Assembly (NCBI GenBank): GCA_021767525.1
Contig: JAASTF010000200.1
Span: 1 to 6,033 of the forward strand
Direction: 5' to 3'
Length of the DNA: 6,033 nt
Source of the DNA: Paracoccaceae bacterium
GTDB lineage: Bacteria > Pseudomonadota > Alphaproteobacteria > Rhodobacterales > Rhodobacteraceae
Within the stretch, counting starts at the first letter, position 1, and every line of letters begins with the position of its first letter. The notes under the pieces are model-generated. The model saw only the letters and a list, made by a program, of their open reading frames with translations. It had not been told where the DNA came from and searched no databases. The translations under genes and the position numbers were made by a program. Positions 1 to 4,460 of this stretch are shown here, piece after piece.

Positions 1-562
1 GGGCGCCATCGCCGCGGGTGTGGGGCTGGTGGTGGCGGTGCTGCAATCGCGCGGCACGTCGTGGCAATTGCTGAAGGATTACCAGTATCGCCGCATCGAC
101 ATCTTCCTGGACCCCAGCCAGGATCCGCTGGACGCTGGCTACAACATCACGCAGGCGAAAATCGCCCTTGGCTCGGGCGGATGGGGTGGCAAGGGGTTCA
201 TGCAGGGCACGCAAAGCCGGCTGAATTTCCTGCCCGAAAAGCACACCGACTTTATCTTTACCACGCTGGCCGAGGAGTTCGGCTTTGTGGGCGCGGCGTC
301 GCTTTTGCTGCTATACGCGCTGATCATCGTCTTTTGCGTGGTGTCCGCGTTGAACAACCGCGACAGGTTTTCCTCGCTTCTGACGCTGGGGATCGCGATG
401 ACGTTCTTCCTGTTCTTCGCGGTCAACATGTCGATGGTGATGGGGCTGGCACCGGTGGTGGGTGTGCCCTTGCCGCTGGTCAGTTATGGTGGCTCGGCGA
501 TGCTGGTGCTGATGGCCGCCTTTGGCCTGATGCAAAGCGCCCATGTTCACAGACCGAGGTAA
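1..562 (+). CDS. rodA: Rod shape-determining protein RodA, C-terminal half (5' end outside window)
   Basis: This is a SEDS-family integral membrane glycosyltransferase that polymerises lipid II into glycan strands together with the class B penicillin-binding protein PBP2 during side-wall elongation. The frame is already open at base 2, and about 186 residues remain of a family length near 370-380, so roughly the first half is missing. Visible hallmarks are the periplasmic segment YNITQAKIALGSGG, then LPEKHTDFIF, whose Asp (codon 248-250) matches the Asp considered essential in SEDS enzymes. Further on is the near-invariant GVPLPLVSYGGSAML close to the C-terminus. About three hydrophobic segments (nt ~290-350, ~380-445, ~480-535) fit the last membrane helices. 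The tail SAHVHRPR resembles the basic cytoplasmic end of RodA. The LPEKHTDF segment and short tail favour RodA over FtsW. The next gene starts 3 nt after the stop, implying cotranscription. In many bacteria rodA ends an mreBCD-mrdA cluster, which would lie to the left; this is inference. Confidence 0.95.
   Translation, partial: GAIAAGVGLVVAVLQSRGTSWQLLKDYQYRRIDIFLDPSQDPLDAGYNITQAKIALGSGGWGGKGFMQGTQSRLNFLPEKHTDFIFTTLAEEFGFVGAASLLLLYALIIVFCVVSALNNRDRFSSLLTLGIAMTFFLFFAVNMSMVMGLAPVVGVPLPLVSYGGSAMLVLMAAFGLMQSAHVHRPR
556..559 (+). promoter_or_regulatory. Ribosome binding site of ghrA, inside the end of rodA
   Basis: GAGG lies 6 nt before the ATG at 566. It sits in the last sense codons of rodA, directly before and touching its TAA stop (560-562). 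It supports the chosen ghrA start and suggests translational coupling of the two genes. Confidence 0.7.
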
Positions 563-565
563 ATC

Positions 566-1501
566 ATGACCGTCAATGTGCTGTTCGCCGCCCGCTCGGA
601 AAAGTGGGAGGACTACGAGACTCCGTTGAAAACCGCCCTCGCCGACGCCGGGATCGACGCCGATCTGCGCACCGAGTTTCCGCCCGAGCAGGTCGATTAC
701 ATCGTCTATGCGCCCAATTCCAAGCTGCAGGATTTCACGCCCTACACCCGCTGCAAGGCGGTGTTGAACCTGTGGGCCGGGGTCGAGGACGTGGTGGGCA
801 ACGATACGCTGACCCAGCCGCTGTGCCGCATGGTCGACGAGGCGGGCCTGACCCAGGGCATGGTCGAATGGGTGGTGGGCCATACCCTGCGGATGCATCT
901 GGGGATGGACCTGCATATCCACGGGCAAGACGGCAAGTGGCGCAGCTACAGCCCGCCGGTGGCGCAGGACCGGCCAGTGACCATTCTGGGGCTGGGCGCG
1001 CTGGGGCAGGCCTGCGGGCAGGCGCTGGCGGCGCTTGGGTTCCCGGTGACGGGGTGGAGCCGGACGCAAAAGGACGTGCCGGGCATCACCTGCCTGTCGG
1101 GCGATGACGGCCTGGCGCAGGCGCTGGGCACGGCGCAGATCCTGGTGCTGCTGTTGCCGCACACGCCCGCGACCGAGAATATCCTGAACGCCGACACGCT
1201 GGCGCAACTGCCAAAGGGCGCGATGATCCTGAACCCAGGGCGCGGGGCGCTGATCGACGATCCGGCGCTGCTGGCTGCGCTGGAATCGGGCCATATCGCG
1301 CACGCGGTGCTGGATACGTTCCGAAAGGAGCCGCTGCCGGTGATGCACCCTTATTGGGCGCATGAAAAGGTGACGGTGACGCCGCATATCGCCTCGACCA
1401 CGCGGCCGGCCACGGCAGCACGGGTGATCGCCGAAAACATCCGCCGCGGCGAGGCGGGCGAGCCGTTTTTGCACGTGGTGGATCGCAGCGCGGGGTATTG
1501 A
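566..1501 (+). CDS. ghrA: Glyoxylate/hydroxypyruvate reductase A (D-2-hydroxyacid dehydrogenase)
   Basis: This is a 311-residue cytoplasmic NAD(P)H-dependent oxidoreductase expected to reduce glyoxylate to glycolate and hydroxypyruvate to D-glycerate. The N-terminal ~100 residues form the divergent substrate-binding half typical of GhrA. The nucleotide-binding Rossmann motif G-L-G-A-L-G is at residues 142-147, followed by a strand ending in WSR (164-166). Arg at that position is compatible with NADPH preference, but this is inference. Catalytic residues are recognisable: Arg226 in NPGRG, Glu255 in RKEPLP and His274 in TPHIA. The C-terminus VDRSAGY closely resembles the E. coli GhrA ending VDRARGY, and the length matches that protein (about 312). 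The start is supported by GAGG at 556-559. The gene follows rodA by 3 nt and probably shares its transcript, although the functions are unrelated. A general hydroxyacid dehydrogenase with another 2-keto acid substrate is possible, but the sequence ending favours GhrA. Confidence 0.9.
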   Translation: MTVNVLFAARSEKWEDYETPLKTALADAGIDADLRTEFPPEQVDYIVYAPNSKLQDFTPYTRCKAVLNLWAGVEDVVGNDTLTQPLCRMVDEAGLTQGMVEWVVGHTLRMHLGMDLHIHGQDGKWRSYSPPVAQDRPVTILGLGALGQACGQALAALGFPVTGWSRTQKDVPGITCLSGDDGLAQALGTAQILVLLLPHTPATENILNADTLAQLPKGAMILNPGRGALIDDPALLAALESGHIAHAVLDTFRKEPLPVMHPYWAHEKVTVTPHIASTTRPATAARVIAENIRRGEAGEPFLHVVDRSAGY

Positions 1502-1516
1502 GGCGGGGGTTTGGGC

Positions 1517-1585
1517 GATGGTGGGCAATATTGCCCATCCTACGATCCGCACGCGCCTGTAGGGTGGGCAGGTCTGCCCACCATC
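1517..1585. repeat. Composite inverted repeat between convergent genes (REP-like, possible bidirectional terminator)
   Basis: Two 27-nt arms, 1517-1543 and 1559-1585, are inverted copies matching at 22 of 27 positions, with a 15-nt spacer. Each arm is itself a small palindrome: the left has TGGGCA-ATAT-TGCCCA and the right has GTGGGCA-GGTC-TGCCCAC. Four of the five mismatches fall in the 4-nt loop of the arm, so stem bases are conserved while the loop varies, as expected for a folded element. It lies between the ghrA stop (1501) and the stop of the convergent SseB-family gene (1590). It could end transcription on both strands or belong to a dispersed repeat family. There is no obvious T-run, so intrinsic termination is not proven. 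Confidence 0.75.
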
Positions 1586-1589
1586 CCGG

Positions 1590-2384
1590 TCAACGCAGTT
1601 TCGGCGGCTTGTCCGGGTCCATGCCCGGCGCGACACGCTCGACCCGGGGCTGTTCGGGCGCGGGCGGTATATCCAGCCGCATCCCGAACGCCTCGATCGT
1701 GGGCAGGCGCGGATCGTCCGCACCGATGAACACCACGTCCAGCGCACCGGCCTCGATCCCCGAAAAGGTCAGCGCCTCGGACACCGATTTCGCCAGCGGC
1801 GCGTGGGCGCGATCCTCGGCCCCCAGAACGGCCAGCATATGGGCGCGCGCGCCGCTGTCATACTCGGCCTCGACCAGGAACGCGGCCTGCGCCAGACCGG
1901 CGGCCCGGGTCAGGCGCTCGGCCAGCGCATCCAGCACTTTCTGCGGCAGCTTTCCCGGTGCGTGGATCGCCACCACGCGGGCCTGCGCCTGCTGCGGCGC
2001 CGCACCCAGCGTATCGACCAGCCATTGCAGCGCCTCGGGCGGGATCAGGAAGGATGTCGGCCCCGCCTCGAGGTTGATGCCCAGCCCGACGCCCTGGGGC
2101 GCCAGCATCCCCGCAAGCACCCGGCCCGAGATCGCGGCATAGGGTGCAGGGCCGCCGGTGAAATGGCCCATCCGTTCCTCGTCATCGAAGGCGACGACGA
2201 AGGTCTGGTCGCCCAGGTCGAACACGTCGGGGGCGATCTGGTCGCCCGTAGGCTCTTCGCGCAGGACCAGGAACAGCTCGGTATCGGCCAGCACCTCGTA
2301 ATAGCGCGCGCGGGCGGCGTCGTCTTCGGGTGCGGCGTCCATCGCCAAAAAGGCGCGGTCAAGCGGGGTTTGCGTGTCAGTCAT
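1590..2384 (-). CDS. SseB-family protein of unknown function
   Basis: This is a predicted 264-residue soluble protein without signal peptide or membrane segment. Residues ~8-125 look like the SseB N-terminal domain: an acidic helix, then LADTELFLVL, DVFDLGDQTFVVAFDDEERM, and GLGINLEAGPTSFLIPPEAL. The last fits the family pattern of a strand followed by PPE/SPE before a helix. Residues ~135-240 are an alpha/beta segment resembling the SseB C-terminal domain, followed by a Pro-rich tail (PPAPEQPRVER to the end). The family is named after an E. coli protein once linked to serine sensitivity; its biochemical role is not established. I chose the ATG at 2384 over an in-frame ATG at 2429 because GAAAGG sits 6 nt upstream. 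The longer form would also start with unrelated residues read through the upstream gene. The start overlaps the end of the glycosylase gene by 8 nt, so the two are probably cotranslated. Confidence 0.78.
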   Translation of the reverse strand: MTDTQTPLDRAFLAMDAAPEDDAARARYYEVLADTELFLVLREEPTGDQIAPDVFDLGDQTFVVAFDDEERMGHFTGGPAPYAAISGRVLAGMLAPQGVGLGINLEAGPTSFLIPPEALQWLVDTLGAAPQQAQARVVAIHAPGKLPQKVLDALAERLTRAAGLAQAAFLVEAEYDSGARAHMLAVLGAEDRAHAPLAKSVSEALTFSGIEAGALDVVFIGADDPRLPTIEAFGMRLDIPPAPEQPRVERVAPGMDPDKPPKLR

Positions 2385-2994
2385 CCAGAACCTTTCGGAC
2401 CGCGGCGCGCAGGGGCGGCAGCAGATCACGTTCGAACCAGGGATTGCGTTTCAGCCAAGCGGTATTGCGCCAAGACGGGTGCGGCAAGGGGAAAAGCCCG
2501 GGCGCATGGTCGCGCCAGCCGGCCACGGTTTCGGTCACGGGCGCGCGGGTGCCAAGATGCCAGCGGTGGGCATGGCCGCCGATAACCACGGTCAGGCGGA
2601 TATTCGGCAGGCTGTCCAGCGCCGCCGCGCGCCATGTTTCGGAACAGACGCGGGGCGGGGGCAGGTCGCTGCCCTTGGCGTCATAGCCCGGAAAGCAGAA
2701 CCCCATCGGCACGATGGCCACGCGCGCGCGGTCGTAGAATTCCTCGTCGCTGAGCCCAAGCCAGTGCCGCAGGCGCACGCCCGACGGATCGTCGAACGGG
2801 CGGCCCGATTTATGCGCGCGCATGCCCGGCGCCTGGCTTGCGATCAGTAGGCGCGCCTCGGGGCGGAACCACACCACCGGGCGCGGGCGATGCGCGCTGT
2901 GGGTGGCGGCAAAGCGGTCGGCGCAGATGCGGCAGGCGCGGATACGCTCGGTCAGGGGCGCAGGGGCGGCGGGATCGGGCTTGGCGGTGGTCAT
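2377..2994 (-). CDS. Uracil-DNA glycosylase superfamily protein with probable Fe-S cysteines
   Basis: This predicted 205-residue cytoplasmic protein belongs to the uracil-DNA glycosylase superfamily (COG1573-like), whose members excise uracil or related bases from DNA. Motif I is SQAPGMRAHKSGRPFDDPSG (residues ~53-72), related to the family-4 motif with APG and GRPF. The downstream motif is PLPHPSWRN (169-177), with the His-Pro-Ser of the DNA-contacting loop. Four cysteines, C21-x2-C24 then C100-x16-C117, follow the layout of the [4Fe-4S] ligands in family-4 enzymes. In canonical family 4 the residues three and four after APG are usually Glu-Asp; here they are Ala60-His61, so catalysis may differ. 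The frame stays open far upstream, but that extension is antisense to rlmJ and compositionally odd. I therefore start at ATG 2994, just before LTERIRACRIC, although no clear Shine-Dalgarno is visible. The stop overlaps the SseB-family start. Superfamily membership is firm; substrate is not. Confidence 0.85.
   Translation of the reverse strand: MTTAKPDPAAPAPLTERIRACRICADRFAATHSAHRPRPVVWFRPEARLLIASQAPGMRAHKSGRPFDDPSGVRLRHWLGLSDEEFYDRARVAIVPMGFCFPGYDAKGSDLPPPRVCSETWRAAALDSLPNIRLTVVIGGHAHRWHLGTRAPVTETVAGWRDHAPGLFPLPHPSWRNTAWLKRNPWFERDLLPPLRAAVRKVLDD
2391..2396 (-). promoter_or_regulatory. Ribosome binding site of the SseB-family gene
   Basis: On the minus strand this reads GAAAGG, with 6 nt to the ATG at 2384. 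It lies inside the coding end of the glycosylase gene and decides the start in favour of MTDTQTPL over the upstream in-frame ATG at 2429. Confidence 0.6.
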
Positions 2995-3014
2995 GGCATG
3001 GGATATGGCGGGGA

Positions 3015-3794
3015 ATGCTGTCCTATCAACATATCTATCACGCGGGCAATCCGGCGGATGTGCACAAGCACGCGGCGCTGGCCGCCATGCTGGCCTATCT
3101 GACGCGCAAGGACAAACCGCTGAGTTACATCGAAACCCATGGCGGGCGCGGCCTTTACCAGTTGGACAGCGCCGAGGCGCGCAAGACTGGCGAGGCCGCC
3201 GCGGGGATCGAGGCGGTGCTGGCGGCAGGCGCGCTGGCCGGCACGCCCTATCGCGCGGTTCTGGACGACATCCGCGCGGTGCACGGGACCCGCGCCTATC
3301 CCGGCTCGCCGCTGATCGCGGCGCATTTCCTGCGCCGGGGCGATGCGGGCCACGTGGCCGAACTGCATCCGCAGGAACATGCGGGGCTGAGCGCCGCGCT
3401 CGCCGGCACCCTGCTGCGGGTGCATCGGCAGGACGGGTTCGAGATGGCGCAGGCCGTCTGTCCGCCCACCCCGCGCCGGGGATTGATGCTGATCGATCCC
3501 AGCTACGAGGTGAAGGCGGATTACGCCGCCATCCCCGCTCAGATCGCCAAGCTGCATCGCAAATGGAACGTGGGCGTGATCGCCCTGTGGTATCCGGTTT
3601 TGACCAGCGCCGCGCACCGTCCGATGCTGCGCGCGCTTGAGGCGCAGGCGCTTCCCGGCGCGCTGCGGCACGAGATCGCCTTTCCGCCGGTGCGCCCGGG
3701 GCATCGTATGGTCGGCTCGGGGCTGTTTGTCGTGAATGCGCCCTGGGGGTTGGAGGAGGCGTTGGCCGCGGTGACTGCCGTTTTCGACCGGTGA
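3015..3794 (+). CDS. rlmJ: 23S rRNA (adenine(2030)-N6)-methyltransferase RlmJ
   Basis: This 259-residue S-adenosylmethionine-dependent enzyme is expected to methylate N6 of A2030 (E. coli numbering) in 23S rRNA. The start MLSYQHIYHAGNPADVHKH matches the very conserved RlmJ N-terminus (MLSYRHxFHAGNxADVLKH), including His6 and Lys18, which contribute to the active site and cofactor region in the E. coli enzyme. The SAM-binding loop is THGGRGLYQL (41-50). AELHPQE (116-121) is the next conserved acidic strand. The catalytic tetrad is DPSY (161-164), where most homologues have DPPY. LWYPV (191-195) and MVGSGLFVVNAPW (232-244) complete the fold. The length fits the family (about 260-280). An ORF extends further upstream, but it is antisense to the glycosylase and lacks similarity. 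The ribosome site is poor: only a GGGGA directly abutting the ATG, and GGGA 11 nt away. The gene is divergent from the glycosylase and followed by a strong hairpin. Confidence 0.93.
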   Translation: MLSYQHIYHAGNPADVHKHAALAAMLAYLTRKDKPLSYIETHGGRGLYQLDSAEARKTGEAAAGIEAVLAAGALAGTPYRAVLDDIRAVHGTRAYPGSPLIAAHFLRRGDAGHVAELHPQEHAGLSAALAGTLLRVHRQDGFEMAQAVCPPTPRRGLMLIDPSYEVKADYAAIPAQIAKLHRKWNVGVIALWYPVLTSAAHRPMLRALEAQALPGALRHEIAFPPVRPGHRMVGSGLFVVNAPWGLEEALAAVTAVFDR

Positions 3795-3849
3795 GATGTG
3801 TCGCACGTGCCGCGCGACGCAGGGTTTGCGCCGCCGCTGCGCGGCGTCG

Positions 3850-3905
3850 CCCGGGCGAGGGGCGCTGCCCCTCGCGCTCCCCGGGATATTTCTGGAGAGA
3901 GGAAA
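3850..3905 (+). terminator. GC-rich hairpin with purine-rich tail downstream of rlmJ; probable terminator or dispersed repeat
   Basis: A perfect 9-bp stem (3855-3863 with 3867-3875, GCGAGGGGC / GCCCCTCGC) closes a 3-nt loop. Outside it, CCCGG (3850-3854) can pair with CCGGG (3881-3885), giving a larger stem with a 5-nt bulge. A smaller hairpin (3832-3837 with 3841-3846, 6 bp, loop TGC) precedes it. The stem is followed by ATATTTCTGGAGAGAGGAAA (3886-3905). Similar GC-hairpin plus ATATTT/GGA-GA tails recur after genes in Rhodobacteraceae as I remember them, so this may be both a terminator and a dispersed repeat. The repeat identity is inference. Confidence 0.6.
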
Positions 3906-3935
3906 CTGGCAGTGGTGGGCGCGCGCGTTTGCGAT

Positions 3936-4376
3936 CTATCGCAGGAAGCAACGCCCGGTTATCGCCAGCTTGTCGGCCTTGATGCGCAGATCATCGACGC
4001 TGTTGACGACGATATCGGACGCGGTGCGCGAGAGGTATCCTGGAAAGATATGATCGCTTGCGAGATACCATGCGACGATATCCTTTAGCGGCTCGGGATG
4101 ATCCAGCGCCCGGTCCAGCGGCGCATGGCCGAGCATGGTGGATTCCGATATGTCGCCGTCAGCCAGATCCTATTTGCGGATGTCTTCGCAAATCTTGCGG
4201 TAGATCGTCGAGAAGCGATCAAGAAATTCTTGCCGGTCGAAGATCAGCTCGTAGGGCACGATCGTCGCGCCGCGGGCGATGAGATGGCCGAACTGCGCAA
4301 AATTCATCGCGTCATTGTACCCGACCCGGGCCGGATCGCGAATTTGCCCGTTCACGGTTATCCGCATGGGGTGCAC
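3936..4376 (-). pseudogene. Decayed or truncated gene of unknown family, split by an in-frame TAG
   Basis: Two minus-strand reading segments share one frame. The first begins at GTG 4376 or ATG 4367 and reads MRITVNGQIRDPARVGYNDA and onward to EDIRK, then TAG (4172-4170). After the stop the frame continues DLADGDISEST-MLGHAPLDRAL and onward to AITGRCFLR, stop at 3936. Ignoring the TAG gives about 146 residues with a balanced amino-acid mix, many aromatics and C/G-rich third codon positions typical of real genes here. A nonsense mutation of a CAG, AAG or GAG codon is the simplest explanation. Upstream of the ATG the frame stays open but turns into Gly/Pro/Arg-rich sequence without gene character, so the N-terminal part also appears lost, and no convincing ribosome site is seen. 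I do not recognise the family. IRDPARVGYN followed ~27 residues later by VPYELIFDRQEFLDRF faintly recalls sulfotransferase phosphate-binding and YED segments, but this is weak. Two genuine small genes are the alternative. Confidence 0.6.
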
Positions 4377-4383
4377 CCCATGC
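4364..4383. repeat. Perfect 20-bp palindrome at the 5' edge of the gene remnant
   Basis: The half-site GCATGGGGTG is followed immediately by its exact reverse complement CACCCCATGC, with no spacer and no mismatch. Both candidate start codons of the remnant (GTG 4376, ATG 4367) lie inside it. Recognisable coding character begins just after it on the minus strand. It could be a regulator-binding site, a short hairpin or a dispersed-repeat core. Its function is not visible from sequence. Confidence 0.7.
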
Positions 4384-4416
4384 CAGCGCGACGGTCGATC
4401 ACACCACGGGATGGTG

Positions 4417-4440
4417 GGGCCGCGCCCGGGGGCACGGCCC
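4417..4440 (-). terminator. Probable leuA terminator hairpin
   Basis: GGGCCG (4417-4422) pairs with CGGCCC (4435-4440). After one C-A mismatch, GCC (4424-4426) pairs with GGC (4431-4433) around the loop CGGG. The hairpin lies about 20 nt beyond the leuA stop (4461-4463) in the leuA reading direction. No U-tract follows on the minus strand, so it may act as a stability or Rho-associated 3' end rather than a classical intrinsic terminator. Confidence 0.45.
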
Positions 4441-4460
4441 GTTGACCGCGGCCCGCGCTG

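Larger units (their letters stand above)
3795..4460. other. Intergenic stretch without an intact gene between rlmJ and leuA
   Basis: About 665 nt separate the convergent rlmJ and leuA stops. Contents, in order: rlmJ 3' hairpins (3832-3885) and purine-rich tail, a short stretch with nothing recognisable (3906-3935), the minus-strand gene remnant (3936-4376), the 20-bp palindrome (4364-4383), and the leuA 3' hairpin (4417-4440). A plus-strand ORF (4098-4445) is antisense to the remnant and shows no family features. I see no tRNA, insertion-sequence ends or CRISPR repeats. Confidence 0.6.

Noticed and set aside
61..1107. Plus-strand 348-codon ORF overlapping rodA and ghrA in another frame
   Set aside because: Its Gly/Arg/Ala-rich low-complexity translation crosses two real genes and has no domain signal.
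311..1747. Long minus-strand ORF (478 codons) opposite rodA and ghrA
   Set aside because: It is antisense to two well-recognised genes, is rich in Arg/His/Gln as typical for a high-GC shadow frame, and shows no family motif.
1590..2429. Longer SseB-family start at ATG 2429
   Set aside because: The extra 15 residues (MICCRPCAPRSERFW) are unlike the family, and a good ribosome site sits before ATG 2384.
2838..3014. N-terminal extension of the rlmJ reading frame
   Set aside because: The family starts at MLSY, and the extension is antisense to the glycosylase and lacks similarity.
2995..3951. N-terminal extension of the glycosylase reading frame
   Set aside because: The extension is antisense to rlmJ and Arg/Pro/Ala-rich. 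The recognised domain begins just after the ATG at 2994.
4170..4172. Possible recoding of the TAG (readthrough or pyrrolysine)
   Set aside because: There is no recoding machinery or stimulatory structure in view, and the N-terminal part also appears missing, so gene decay is simpler.
4098..4445. Plus-strand 115-codon ORF in the rlmJ-leuA gap
   Set aside because: It is antisense to the minus-strand remnant, whose codon use and composition look more like a real gene. No family features or clear ribosome site were seen.
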